Virus record (IMG/VR): IMGVR_UViG_3300036717_000095
Coordinates: 1 to 56,767 of that record
Source of the DNA: a virus
Reading direction: 5' to 3' (one strand)
DNA: 56,767 nucleotides
Shown here one piece after another: positions 16,957 to 26,268 of this stretch; the first letter of the stretch is position 1; each line of letters starts with the position of its first letter. The notes beneath the pieces are model-generated. The model saw nothing but the letters and a program-made list of their open reading frames with translations. It ran no database searches and was not told the origin of the DNA. The position numbers were made by a program, and so were the translations under genes.

Positions 16957-17943
16957 TTAGCTGGAGCTGGTTTCCGACTGGAAGCGCCGGATCGTCATGG
17001 TAGAGCCAGGACGAAGGGTGTTGGTGTAGCGAACGTTGTAGCTTACCCATCCGCCGATCTGGCGTGCGGGGTCCGAAACGCTACCCTGAGAAGGTGCTTC
17101 CTGCACCATGAGGCGGTAGTTCTTCTCACCGCTCTCGGGGTTCTTGCCGAGGAAAACGGAGAAAAGAGCGTCATCAGCGTACAGGTACGTGTTGTAGTAC
17201 GTGTTGGAGCTGATGGTTACCGAGGGGGCAGTGGTGGTTTGTTTGAAGCGAACGCCTGCGTACTCGAAAGTGTCGTCATTCGCCAATGGGGCGAACAGCT
17301 TCTCTGCCATTCCAGCGTTGCGCTTCATGATGTCCGTGATACCGTTAAAACTGGTGTCATTGAAGACATCGTGAACCACGTTGGGGTGGATGATCCCACC
17401 CATGTATCCGTCCTTGGTAAGAGGACGAGCGTTGATGCCGGAGAGCTGCTGCACGCCAGTGCGAATGTTGTTCGCAGTGAGGTACGATCCGTTCGCCAAC
17501 TGAATGTTGACGCTCGAATCCACGCCGGTCGCAGCGTCCGTAGTCAACTGGACAAGCGAATTGAGCGTGAGAGCCAGACGATAGTTCAGCTCGGTAGAGA
17601 GGTTCTGGAGCAGCGAGGGATCGTCAATCGCTACATCCATTGCCAGGTCGGACGAGTTGATAAAGTCCGCGTACTGTCCGATCGTTGCCACAATCTTCGT
17701 GGACGATTCGGAGATAGGAGACCCAACCGTGCCTTCTGCAGCCTGGTTGGTGTTGCCTGCCAGGAGTGCATAGGTGAAGAATTGGATCTGGTTGCCCGAG
17801 TGCATGGGAAGCGGTTTTTGCTTCGTCATGCTCAGGAAAGGAGTTTGCGCCTTCAGATTTGGAATCGCCTGCCGCTCGTAGTAGATGGCTACAAGGTTCG
17901 GCAACGCACCTGAAGTAAGGATGCTAGCCGGTGAATAGGCCAT
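16957..17943 (-). CDS. major capsid protein (N4-gp56 type)
   Basis: 328 residues, of the HK97-fold capsid family named for N4 gp56. The opening IYYERQAIPNLKAQTPFL, the block LPMHSGNQIQFFTY, then AAEGTVGSPISES followed by IGQYADFINSSDLAMD match the order seen across that family. The C-terminus has the usual GGWVSYNVRYTNTLRPG strand. No long N-terminal delta domain is present; a separate scaffold-like gene lies just upstream in the transcript. Length is slightly under the typical 350-400. Confidence 0.88.
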   Translation of the reverse strand: MAYSPASILTSGALPNLVAIYYERQAIPNLKAQTPFLSMTKQKPLPMHSGNQIQFFTYALLAGNTNQAAEGTVGSPISESSTKIVATIGQYADFINSSDLAMDVAIDDPSLLQNLSTELNYRLALTLNSLVQLTTDAATGVDSSVNIQLANGSYLTANNIRTGVQQLSGINARPLTKDGYMGGIIHPNVVHDVFNDTSFNGITDIMKRNAGMAEKLFAPLANDDTFEYAGVRFKQTTTAPSVTISSNTYYNTYLYADDALFSVFLGKNPESGEKNYRLMVQEAPSQGSVSDPARQIGGWVSYNVRYTNTLRPGSTMTIRRFQSETSSS

Positions 17944-17968
17944 TCTGTCTTACCTCTTGTTGGGTTAC

Positions 17969-19126
17969 TTACCTTCGCCGAGATGGTGAAGCTGCACGGC
18001 GGACTCCGGAGAATAGTTCCTGAAGTTCCTTGTCCGTGAGGTTCTCTAACTCGTCGTCTGAGGGCGGTCTTTGGGTTTCTTGCGGAGGCCGACTAACTTG
18101 GCTTTCGCGGATTCCTAGACCCGCTCTCTGACCCACTCGCCGTGCCGCAATGCGCGGATCAGGCGTGCTTGTCGGTGCTGCTGGTTTTGCTGGCGCAACC
18201 GGCACTACTGGTACCGGTTGCGGGGCGGCGGGAGGAGGGGTGATCTCCTCTTCATCGTCCTGAACATCCGGAACTGTCTCAAGTAATCCATCTTCAGACA
18301 ATTCCTCGTAAGCTTCTTCCAAGTCCTCCACAGTCCAATAACCACCGCGAATCAACTGCCGCATGGTGTTATTCACACTGTCGCGGCTGGATTCATCTAG
18401 TGTTTGACGGAGTTTGACTTTGGATAAATACCCGACAATCGCCAGGTAGTTTTTGAATTCGGGATCAGGGTAGTATTCGGGGTGCGCTGCCATGAATGCT
18501 TTTGCAACGCCTTCAGAGTCCAGTTCCTCTCTTGCGAAACGGCCCTGCTCCACGAGTGAAACCAATTCTTCAGGGTTGAGGCCGGTTTTCTTTTGGAACC
18601 AGTTTGAAAAAGCCAAATCAGGGTTCGTAGCAAGTTGGGTTTTAACCTCTTCGATTTCAGCCTGCGTGAGCTGGCGTGGTTGCGCTTGAGGCTGGGGAGA
18701 GACCTGGGGCTCGGGTCGAGCGGTCAGTTTGATCTTCTTACTCAGATCCCGAATATGCTGGCTGGCGTGCAGTTTTGCGGCCAGAACGTTAGTAAGTAGG
18801 TCGTCTTTCGTCCGACCGTAGAATTTCTCTGGAGCTTTGCCACCGGAATCGAGGGTGGCGCACCAACCTTTGTTGGTCTTTTCGAGGGATACAGTAGAGC
18901 CGTCCGGGTACTCGTGAACCTCCGGATCGGGCACAGCGACAACAGGTACAGGGACAACGACCGGCGCTGGCGCACCGTCAGCTTGGATCACCTCCTCTGG
19001 TGTTGGGGCAAGTTCGGGATGTTCATCCACGATTGGGGAGAGTTGATCGATGAGATTGTTGGGAGAAGATAAATCCATCTGGGCGAACTTATCTTCGGTG
19101 GCAAAAGGATCATTGAATTCAGACAT
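17969..19126 (-). CDS. scaffold-like protein
   Basis: 385 residues, located between portal and capsid as expected for a scaffold. Acidic and Pro/Val-rich in residues 40-75, helical with coiled-coil stretches in the middle, another Pro/Ala-rich linker near 295-325, and a short basic tail ending SPSRRR. A basic C-terminus that binds coat protein is typical of P22-type scaffolds. Sequence alone does not name a family, so position and composition carry the call. Confidence 0.68.
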   Translation of the reverse strand: MSEFNDPFATEDKFAQMDLSSPNNLIDQLSPIVDEHPELAPTPEEVIQADGAPAPVVVPVPVVAVPDPEVHEYPDGSTVSLEKTNKGWCATLDSGGKAPEKFYGRTKDDLLTNVLAAKLHASQHIRDLSKKIKLTARPEPQVSPQPQAQPRQLTQAEIEEVKTQLATNPDLAFSNWFQKKTGLNPEELVSLVEQGRFAREELDSEGVAKAFMAAHPEYYPDPEFKNYLAIVGYLSKVKLRQTLDESSRDSVNNTMRQLIRGGYWTVEDLEEAYEELSEDGLLETVPDVQDDEEEITPPPAAPQPVPVVPVAPAKPAAPTSTPDPRIAARRVGQRAGLGIRESQVSRPPQETQRPPSDDELENLTDKELQELFSGVRRAASPSRRR

Positions 19127-19186
19127 ACGGGCTCCTAAGGTAATCCGACCTTAACGGGGTGGTTGCAGGTTGATATTGAGTTGCTG

Positions 19187-19549
19187 CTACAAACTGTCGG
19201 CGGGGACAGGGGTTACGTTCTTCAATCCCTGTCTTACAATCTCTGGTGTTTTGCGTGAAGCTTGAATCGCGGCGGCTACATCTTCCTGGAAAATTCGGAA
19301 GATTCGTCCGGCAGCGAACATGATGGCGTGGGTGGCGGCAACCTCGCTTGTTTTGGAAGGATCAGTGTTCATCAACGTATTGACGTTTTGAGTGACGTAG
19401 CTCTGGAGCATCTCCAGAACCACATTCCAGCCAGGACCGTTGACTTGATGGGCCAGATCCCTACCCTTCTGCCAGAGTTCGATTTCCGCCCGATCTTCTT
19501 CAGCTAACGGTTTCCCGTTCAGTTTCTCGATCTGTTCTTGGATGTCCAT
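19187..19549 (-). CDS. small helical protein between portal and scaffold
   Basis: 120 residues, nearly all helical, with LWQKGRDLAHQVNGPGW and a central FAAGRIFRIFQED. Common in arrangement among phages with a P22/N4-like head module, where small genes here are usually assembly factors. I do not recognise the family. Confidence 0.55.
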   Translation of the reverse strand: MDIQEQIEKLNGKPLAEEDRAEIELWQKGRDLAHQVNGPGWNVVLEMLQSYVTQNVNTLMNTDPSKTSEVAATHAIMFAAGRIFRIFQEDVAAAIQASRKTPEIVRQGLKNVTPVPADSL

Positions 19550-19560
19550 AGATTAGCGCG

Positions 19561-21654
19561 TTAAGATGCGTTATCGCCGAAGCCTTGATTTCCAGGCGCT
19601 CCCTCTAGAACCTCGGAGGTGCCCGAGTCCTCTAGAGCGTGTCGGAGGATCTCTCTTCCAGCACGAGCGATGTTCTCGCTGTCAACGATTTCCAGTTGGT
19701 TGTTTTTCTTCTGGTCCAGCATCTGGCTCTGGGCCTGCAACATCTGCTGCTGTTTCGCGGCGGCTTGAGCCTGCGGATTCATGGCCGCATGACGTTGAAC
19801 GTCTTCGGGACTCATCTGGACAACCACGTCCTTGAAGTTCTTCCAGTCCGAGACCTCAAACATCATTCGCATGACTTCTACGACATCCACTCGATAGCCA
19901 GCGACTGATAGCTGTTGGGTGGTTTGTTCATTGGTCAGGAACTGAACCAGAATAGGTAGAGCCTGGGCCATATTTCTCCGGGCCTGCATCTTCGCGGCGG
20001 CGAGTACGGAGAACTTCACTTTGGCGTTGAGTAACTCCATGGTGGTGTCACCTTTGCTCTTCATGAACTCGTGCTGCAGTTCATCTCCAAGGATGTACTT
20101 CATTGTAGTAACCGGGAGTAACGCACGGTTTAACTCATGGGAGGCGTACAAGAACGGTAGGAAGACTTGATTCGTGATTTTCTCCACGAAGTCACCACTC
20201 TTGTTCGCACCTCCCGATGCGAGGAGGTTGGCACCTGCCGCACTCCGAGCAATGTTCGCGTGCCCGCTGGGTCCTGCGATACCTTGAGTGCCAATTTCGC
20301 TTGCGCCAGATACCTGTTCCGCTCTCGCCTGTGACATCTGAATATGAAGTTGTGCCTCAGGAACGGCGGGAATTCTTTGTAGAGGCGAGAAGTCGTCTTT
20401 GTTATCGACTTCAACGATTCGGCCTGGGGCCATCCTAATGTTTTGGGTGGGTATGCTCTTGCCACGGACCCGAACGTAGATCCCATTCAGATTCATCGCG
20501 GCCTGGTCGAGCCAGGTGTTTGTAATTCCAGCTTGCAAACGTTGTTCGGCACCGATCGTCTTCGCCAGACCCATGGACCAGAAGGCTTCATTGATGTCCC
20601 ACCAGCCGACCGACAGGAACGGAATTTCCCCGTATGGATTCTTGGTATTACAGATGACTAGTTTCTTTTGCAGCGCCACCATGTATTTTTCGCCGTCCCA
20701 GCGCTCCAGCATCTCCAGAGGTTCATTAAAAGGATCAACGGTGGTGACTTCGTACCGGCTTTCAGAACGTGCATCCCACAGGGGGTTCTTGGCAACGTTC
20801 TCACCTACCGCAGAAATGGCTTCCTCTTTGGGTGGGAAGAAAAGTTTGAGCAGGTCTTCTCTCGATGGAATGTTGAAACCTGGACGGTCTCGCAGTTTAT
20901 CGAGATCGTTCCAGGTTACATACATCCTGTGAATGACATACTTTGCCTTGCGTATATCAGGAACCTGCAGGCCAGGATCGACCAGCACCTGTCGTAAGTT
21001 AACAATGTGCTCAAAGAAAGGTCGATCAACGTACTCTTCATCCTCTACAAACTTGATGTCTTCTTCGTCGTTGTAGATCGGGATAGGGGGCTGACCGGGT
21101 ATAGCATTGGGCACCGTGACGGGGCTGTTTTTCCGCTCATACATGGTGCGGTTGCGGGTGAAGGTTTCCCATCCCCACTTCCATATCCCTGTACCGAAAA
21201 GAACTGCGTTGTGGATTCCCAACCGCAATTCTTCCCGGAAGTTAATATCGTCCAGTTGGTAGGCTAGTAACGCTCCGATGGCTCGGGCCGCTTGAGAGCT
21301 GGTACCTGGCCTTTCCTGGACGATGAAAGGAGGATTGTCCGAAAACAATCCAGAACAGATTTGTGGCACCAAGGAATTGACGCAGGTTGCCACGGTGTAG
21401 AAAGGGACGTTCGCTCTTTCAACCTGAGTTCCTTCCCAGTACCGGGCGGTGAAAGGACTTTGATAAAGAGATGTAGCGATCGGCCACGCAAGGACCCATT
21501 GTTTGGTTGACTCGTAATTTTCAGCTCTGATCGAATCCTGCACGATCATCTGTAAAGCGGAGTCGTCATCCCACTGCCCTGTACGGAGGGCTTTCTTTGC
21601 CGCGTCGATCTCTAGCGGTTTGTGAACATCTACAGTGGGTTGTTCAATCAGCAT
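19561..21654 (-). CDS. portal protein
   Basis: 697 residues, within the range of large podoviral portals. Features seen: an N-terminal segment with AWPIATSLYQSPFTARYWEG, the conserved FGTGIWKWGWE near 155, a WWDINEAFWSMGLAKTIGAE clip/stem-type stretch, and a long Gln/Ala-rich C-terminal coiled coil (QAQAAAKQQQMLQAQSQML) that suits a barrel. It forms the dodecameric DNA gate at one head vertex and docks the terminase. It lies one small gene downstream of terminase. Confident from length, motifs and order. Confidence 0.85.
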   Translation of the reverse strand: MLIEQPTVDVHKPLEIDAAKKALRTGQWDDDSALQMIVQDSIRAENYESTKQWVLAWPIATSLYQSPFTARYWEGTQVERANVPFYTVATCVNSLVPQICSGLFSDNPPFIVQERPGTSSQAARAIGALLAYQLDDINFREELRLGIHNAVLFGTGIWKWGWETFTRNRTMYERKNSPVTVPNAIPGQPPIPIYNDEEDIKFVEDEEYVDRPFFEHIVNLRQVLVDPGLQVPDIRKAKYVIHRMYVTWNDLDKLRDRPGFNIPSREDLLKLFFPPKEEAISAVGENVAKNPLWDARSESRYEVTTVDPFNEPLEMLERWDGEKYMVALQKKLVICNTKNPYGEIPFLSVGWWDINEAFWSMGLAKTIGAEQRLQAGITNTWLDQAAMNLNGIYVRVRGKSIPTQNIRMAPGRIVEVDNKDDFSPLQRIPAVPEAQLHIQMSQARAEQVSGASEIGTQGIAGPSGHANIARSAAGANLLASGGANKSGDFVEKITNQVFLPFLYASHELNRALLPVTTMKYILGDELQHEFMKSKGDTTMELLNAKVKFSVLAAAKMQARRNMAQALPILVQFLTNEQTTQQLSVAGYRVDVVEVMRMMFEVSDWKNFKDVVVQMSPEDVQRHAAMNPQAQAAAKQQQMLQAQSQMLDQKKNNQLEIVDSENIARAGREILRHALEDSGTSEVLEGAPGNQGFGDNAS

Positions 21655-21706
21655 GGGGCCTCAAAGACACCGTTCGGTAACATTTGCGAAAGACACCGTT
21701 CGGTAA

Positions 21707-22093
21707 TTACCGGGAGGGGATCTTGGCGTGCGGATCGCCGACTTCATCAACTTTCGTTTCAGCGTAACCCTTGACCGTGATCTTGCCTGTCACCAGGTCC
21801 ACACTGCAGCGATCCGAGATGGCCGATGGAGCAGACTCTCCCTCACCCTTGTTCCGTTCGATCTTGAAACCCGTGCCACCTTTACCCCAGTTGGAAGGAG
21901 TTCCAGCACCACTGGACCCCATACCGTCATCTTGTTCGCACCGAGGGCTGGATTGGTATTCGCCCTGACTACAGAGCTGGTCCTTGCCTTCGGCCATCTG
22001 GCCCTTCCCGCTGGAGGGAAATTGGGACGGTTTGACGGTGTAGTTATCGACTTGGGCTGGGTTGAGGGAAACGAGAGAATCTTTTTCAGACAT
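21707..22093 (-). CDS. small Ser/Gly-rich protein between terminase and portal
   Basis: 128 residues from the ATG at 22093, preceded by AAAAGGAG. A longer frame from 22321 would run inside the terminase gene and is rejected. Polar and probably disordered in the first 90 residues; the C-terminal 40 (SVDLVTGKITVKGYAETK) may form strands. Function unknown. Confidence 0.6.
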   Translation of the reverse strand: MSEKDSLVSLNPAQVDNYTVKPSQFPSSGKGQMAEGKDQLCSQGEYQSSPRCEQDDGMGSSGAGTPSNWGKGGTGFKIERNKGEGESAPSAISDRCSVDLVTGKITVKGYAETKVDEVGDPHAKIPSR

Positions 22094-22143
22094 GTTGACT
22101 CCTTTTATAGTTGAATTGATACGAACAGCAGAGAAACCGAGCT

Positions 22144-25100
22144 TTAACCATAGAGCCCCGCCCCTAAAATCGGCTCGTAGCCGGGTATTCCCTCCAGCTT
22201 CGCGCCCTCGTCCACCGCAGGATCGGGGTTGATCGGTTGAATCCATCCCGCTCCCGGCCTCCCGAAAGCATCGCAGTTCTCTTCGAACAGAAGATTGTAA
22301 GCAGCGTTCGATTGACTCCAAGTCTGGATTTCGTTCTTCTCGATGACCTGAAGCATTCGCGGGCCATATTTCGTTTGACGGGAAATCACGTCCGGGATGT
22401 CGTCATGATGGTGACTGGACATGCACCGTTCGAACTCGCTATACAAGGCTTCTAAATGAGGCAGATGCGCTGAGAATTTGAGTTGATCGTTCATCAACCA
22501 AGGATGCAAAGATCCCATGCGGGTTCGTTTGGCATCTTTATTGTTGGTGGGTGAGATCCAGTCGATCGCATTACAGACCGCAATGACTTGCTGATCTCCT
22601 GTTTTTTGCGCTGCCATCTGGATCGAATACTCTAAAGCTCTCGACCCCCCGGCATCCTCGATCCCAACCACGAAGGGATGCCACCGTCTGGCGAAATCGA
22701 CCACGGCTTGCGCCAGATCGTTCGGCTGAAATCGATCACGGATGAGATCGTTGATGTACGCGGTTCCTTTATCATCCCAGAGAGCGCAACAGCCGGTGGT
22801 GTAATCTCTTCCCTTCTTCTGGCTGAAGGCAAAGTCCCACGTCTGTGAGGTCGGACCTTTGTACGGCATTTTGTCAAAACTTACAGTAGCCCGTAGGAGT
22901 AAACCCCTCGTGAAAGGAGTTAGGCTCCGAGGACGGGCGTTGTTGTTTCTCTGGCCTTCGAAGCTGATTTCATCGAGGGCAAAATCCTTCATCAGATACG
23001 CATAGGATAAGACCTCGGGAAACAGAAGATCACAACCCTCTTCCCCGGCTTCCTTGTAGGTGACCGGACGTTGCTCCTTCTCCAGCTTCTCTATGATCTC
23101 CGGCTTGATGACAATCGCCCTGCCGATCAGAATCTTCCACTTCATCTGGAGATTGTCGATGTAGTCCCAGCAGGGGCCTTTTTCTACCTTCAAATCGCCG
23201 ACATTCTTGGAAATCAGATCTCCGTAATAATCTTCATCCGCATATCGGGTACCCACGATGTCAAAGTATCCGAAAGGCATGAGCATCTTTCGAACACTGA
23301 CGTTGACGCGGGAGGTGACACGTTTACACATGTCCTCGTTTTCAGAGTTCCGGTTCGAAACAATGTCATCGCCTTTGATAACATCGAAGTGCGTACCGGA
23401 AAGATCGGAAGTGATCGAGGACGCGAGGCAGGTTGGTTCTTTGCGCCGAAGGTTCTGTACTCTCCACATCGGAGAAGTGAACTCGAAAGCGCTCTCTTTA
23501 CTCAGTTCTTTTTCCGGCAGACAGAACTCTGGGAAGAACAGATTCATAAGACTGGGCTCGTATAGCTTCTCCACGAAGTGCCCTTTGGTCTCGTTCACGA
23601 AAGCGATAGCGCGATCGTCTACGGCGGTGAGGAACAAGATTCGGATCTGGGGAAAGTTGAGAATCCACTGCACAGCATCAGTCACGTCGATGGTGCTATT
23701 GTGGGTTGGTATGAAACCCTCACCAACTAGAAAAGTGTGGTCTGGAGAATCCACCATTAAGCATTTGACGGGACGGCTTGGTACTTTTCTTGCGGCAACG
23801 ATGTGCCTGCTAGATTGCTTAGAAAGGCGGGTGCGTGCTCTTTGCCTGATCCGCTTCCTGCGTAACCGGAACACCGGATGATCCTCATAGGCAGTAAACC
23901 TAAACGTGTAAGCAATCCCGACAACATCCTTCACGATGGTTTGTTTGGTCGTAAGCTTACCTGGCTTCAATCCCAAGGATGCTACTAGTTCTCGGGTGTT
24001 CCGCGCCAGAGTAAGGTTACTGACTTCAAAAGCACACTCACCTGTCTTCGAAATCGTTCCATCGGTATCCATCAATCCTTGCAGCAAGGATAAGCGTTGC
24101 GCTCTGCTAGCCCTCAAATACGAGGTAGGAATATGTTTATTGTTGAGCAGGCCGAGTGCTCGAAGCCTACTAGCTAGGCTATTGCTGTTTCTGTAATCAG
24201 GATGATCTGGTCCGCCATTGAACACCCAACGGTACCTACCTGATTCGGAAGCCCGGATGACTTCTCCTTCTTTGCGAATCTTCTCTATGATGCCAAAGTC
24301 TGCACCAGTTAATTGGGCGCAAGCTGAAGTACCATCCCCTAACCAGCAACCTAGAACATAAGGAGACACTGTAAAACTTTGGTCATCTCCCTGAATAGAG
24401 GTCGCAACCTGAACTCGATGATTGTGTTCCTCTCGGCAGAAGATGGAGGCCGCGATCGTTTCCGTTGTTTTTGCGGTGGGAAAAGGTACCGCTTTCTGCT
24501 TGAGACTACCGTTTCGTTTTGCGTCTCGATCGCGTCTGGCATCTGTTATCCAGAGGTGTCCGGCGTCTGATACAATTGTTTCACCGCTTGAAAACTCTAG
24601 TTCGTAACACTCTTGGTTACTACGAACCGGACTCACACCCGTAACCGTGCAAGGCGCACCTTGGCTGGAATAAACAGTGTCACCTGGTTCTATATCCCGA
24701 ATCAGTTTGAAGCCTGAAGGGGTTGGTATTTTTTCATCTAGATCCAACGCTTTCATGGTATTACGGGGGTAGAGAATCAGGCGTTCTTTGTAAACGTCTT
24801 GCTCTGGGATAGTCTTCGTATCGTCTTTGACAACAAACATGTTGCATAAACGACGATGAACTCTGTCCAGAATCTTGTTCTCGCTGAAAGGCTTGCCAGA
24901 ACATTCCGCGTTGGTCTCCCAACAGAAATACTTGACCAAGAAGTAGAGGTCTGATTTCGCCCTACGTCTGCCCTCGATGAAGATGGGGCTTTGCTTGATG
25001 ATCTCTAGGTATTTCTCCAACCCCAACTGGAGTTGATTCCCTGCATCTTCCCGGAACTTTTCCTGGTTGATGTAATCGTAGAATTGTTCGTCAGGAATTT

Positions 25101-25149
25101 GGGCTGGAGTTTCGTAGGACGAGACCAGCTCCGTCCAGGTGAGAGACAT
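22144..25149 (-). CDS. terminase large subunit interrupted by an intein
   Basis: 1001 residues, of which about 650 are terminase once the intein (residues 134-484) is removed. The ATPase P-loop is PRNTMK (128-133) joined to S485-T486 after splicing. Walker B is FDVIKGDD near 588-595. The RNase-H-like nuclease has a first Asp in TWDFAF near 772 and acidic residues in VVGIEDAGG near 831. The protein cuts concatemers and drives DNA into the head through the portal. Without splicing the P-loop is split and the motor should be inactive. ATG overlaps the upstream stop (TAATG). No separate small subunit is recognised nearby. Confidence 0.92.
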   Translation of the reverse strand: MSLTWTELVSSYETPAQIPDEQFYDYINQEKFREDAGNQLQLGLEKYLEIIKQSPIFIEGRRRAKSDLYFLVKYFCWETNAECSGKPFSENKILDRVHRRLCNMFVVKDDTKTIPEQDVYKERLILYPRNTMKALDLDEKIPTPSGFKLIRDIEPGDTVYSSQGAPCTVTGVSPVRSNQECYELEFSSGETIVSDAGHLWITDARRDRDAKRNGSLKQKAVPFPTAKTTETIAASIFCREEHNHRVQVATSIQGDDQSFTVSPYVLGCWLGDGTSACAQLTGADFGIIEKIRKEGEVIRASESGRYRWVFNGGPDHPDYRNSNSLASRLRALGLLNNKHIPTSYLRASRAQRLSLLQGLMDTDGTISKTGECAFEVSNLTLARNTRELVASLGLKPGKLTTKQTIVKDVVGIAYTFRFTAYEDHPVFRLRRKRIRQRARTRLSKQSSRHIVAARKVPSRPVKCLMVDSPDHTFLVGEGFIPTHNSTIDVTDAVQWILNFPQIRILFLTAVDDRAIAFVNETKGHFVEKLYEPSLMNLFFPEFCLPEKELSKESAFEFTSPMWRVQNLRRKEPTCLASSITSDLSGTHFDVIKGDDIVSNRNSENEDMCKRVTSRVNVSVRKMLMPFGYFDIVGTRYADEDYYGDLISKNVGDLKVEKGPCWDYIDNLQMKWKILIGRAIVIKPEIIEKLEKEQRPVTYKEAGEEGCDLLFPEVLSYAYLMKDFALDEISFEGQRNNNARPRSLTPFTRGLLLRATVSFDKMPYKGPTSQTWDFAFSQKKGRDYTTGCCALWDDKGTAYINDLIRDRFQPNDLAQAVVDFARRWHPFVVGIEDAGGSRALEYSIQMAAQKTGDQQVIAVCNAIDWISPTNNKDAKRTRMGSLHPWLMNDQLKFSAHLPHLEALYSEFERCMSSHHHDDIPDVISRQTKYGPRMLQVIEKNEIQTWSQSNAAYNLLFEENCDAFGRPGAGWIQPINPDPAVDEGAKLEGIPGYEPILGAGLYG
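23698..24750 (-). other. intein with LAGLIDADG endonuclease in the terminase P-loop
   Basis: A 351-residue in-frame insert between Lys133 and Ser485 of the terminase. It begins with Ala (ALDLDEKIPTPSGF), has a block-B His in SDAGHLW, two LAGLIDADG-type motifs (YVLGCWLGDG and LLQGLMDTDG) and ends FIPTHN before a Ser nucleophile. An Ala at position 1 points to the alternative splicing route in which the downstream Ser attacks directly. Inteins of this type in phage terminases are known. The endonuclease motifs retain their acidic residues, so homing may still work. Confidence 0.92.
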
Positions 25150-25307
25150 TACGCCTTTTTCACCCGCTTGAGACGCGGGTTCTTTTTCTTGGCCTTCTTC
25201 GAAGCTTTACGAGTAGCGGAAGCGAGAATGCGACCGGCAGCGGCCATGCCGTACTTCTTCGCGATCTTTCCCTGAACCGCTTTGAAACCGGGGTGCATAC
25301 CAGCCAT
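25149..25307 (-). CDS. small Lys/Arg-rich protein before terminase
   Basis: 52 residues from the ATG at 25307 (MAGMHPGFKAVQGKIAKKYG), which overlaps the upstream stop; its own stop overlaps the terminase ATG. The C-terminal 25 residues are almost all basic. It could bind DNA or RNA. Too small for an ordinary small terminase subunit, although the position would suit one. Confidence 0.6.
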   Translation of the reverse strand: MAGMHPGFKAVQGKIAKKYGMAAAGRILASATRKASKKAKKKNPRLKRVKKA

Positions 25308-25759
25308 TACGTCTTCCTCCGAGCTTGACTGATCGCGATCGCAACCGCCTGTTTCTGATTCTTTACGACCGGACCTTTTTTCGAACCGCTGTGAAGTGTT
25401 CCAGACTTCCATTCGTCCATCGTCTTTTTGATCTTGGCTTTCGCACGTTTGGTTTTGGGTGCTTTCTTTTTCTTTCCACCCATAGTGCGACCAGCGGCAT
25501 TTGCGGGGATTACTCTTTCACCTTTGTGAACCTTTGCCCATCCCGTCTTCTTGACCTTGCCGCCCTTTTTGAAAGAGACCGGGCGGGCTATCCCTTCTTC
25601 TCCGGAAGGCATCGGTCTGTCACCAAGAGATCCAGGAGTAACGGGCCATGGTGCGCGAATGCTAGGGGTGCGAGGAGCTGGCCTCCCAGAAAAACCCCCA
25701 CCGTATGCTGGGGTGCGAGGAGCTGGCATTCCAGAAAAGGCCCCACCGTATGCTGGCAT
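25307..25759 (-). CDS. basic protein with DUF6496-like C-terminus
   Basis: 150 residues. The N-terminal 30 hold a repeated Pro/Gly unit (PAYGGGFSGRPAPRTP and a variant). The middle has FKKGGKVKKTGWAKVHKGE, often seen in phage head-region proteins. The C-terminal EWKSGTLHSGSKKGPVVKN followed by QAVAIAISQARRK matches the DUF6496 pattern. Strongly basic. TAATG overlaps at both ends tie it to its neighbours. Function unknown; possibly DNA- or capsid-associated. Confidence 0.65.
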   Translation of the reverse strand: MPAYGGAFSGMPAPRTPAYGGGFSGRPAPRTPSIRAPWPVTPGSLGDRPMPSGEEGIARPVSFKKGGKVKKTGWAKVHKGERVIPANAAGRTMGGKKKKAPKTKRAKAKIKKTMDEWKSGTLHSGSKKGPVVKNQKQAVAIAISQARRKT

Positions 25760-26268
25760 TAGTTGGCTCCTGTAACTATGAATGTGCAGTTCTTACTCGT
25801 GAAGCCAGCAGGAATAGATCCAGAGCTTTTCGGGCAAGCCAGCGTCCCTGTCAACGTGTGGCCAACAGGAGACCACGGAGGGCCTTGGATTCCCTGCTGG
25901 CCTTGAGGTCCTGTGTTGCCTTGCACTCCTTGACTTCCTTGAATTCCTTGAGAACCATTGGTTCCGTTCTGACCAGGAATGCCTTGGATACCCTGCGGGC
26001 CGGTCAAAGAGTGATACGAGCCTCCGTTGTCGCTTTCCTGCAGCATTCCATTCACGATGGTCAAGAGGTACTGACCACTGGTTGGAGGAGTTACTGGTTT
26101 TCCTATGTCGAGAAATACCCATCCGGATTGATTTCCGTTTGGAGCCGCAGTGACGGTAATGGGTCCCGCACAGATCGTCCCCGGAGGGGGACTCGCTTGG
26201 GAACATTGCCCGAGAGCCAGAGTGCTGAATAGCAGAATTGTGCTCAAAACAGGTACGATCGTACTCAT
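25759..26268 (-). CDS. exported collagen-like protein
   Basis: 169 residues. Residues 1-20 form a Sec-type signal sequence ([15 protein letters not shown]). A short strand-rich domain follows. Residues 90-130 are Gly-X-Y collagen repeats ([19 protein letters not shown]), and a small Cys-containing C-terminal domain closes the protein. Collagen-like segments are common in phage fibres, but a signal sequence on one is not. TAATG overlaps join it to the giant exported protein and to the DUF6496-like gene. It may form a trimer on the virion or outside the cell. Confidence 0.65.
   Translation of the reverse strand: MSTIVPVLSTILLFSTLALGQCSQASPPPGTICAGPITVTAAPNGNQSGWVFLDIGKPVTPPTSGQYLLTIVNGMLQESDNGGSYHSLTGPQGIQGIPGQNGTNGSQGIQGSQGVQGNTGPQGQQGIQGPPWSPVGHTLTGTLACPKSSGSIPAGFTSKNCTFIVTGAN

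Noticed and set aside
16921-17913. 330-codon plus-strand open frame opposite the capsid gene
   Set aside because: Antisense to a confidently assigned major capsid protein; Arg/Val-rich product with no recognisable motif.
25149-25307. Small terminase subunit
   Set aside because: Position fits but 52 residues with a basic tail and no HTH are too little to support the name.
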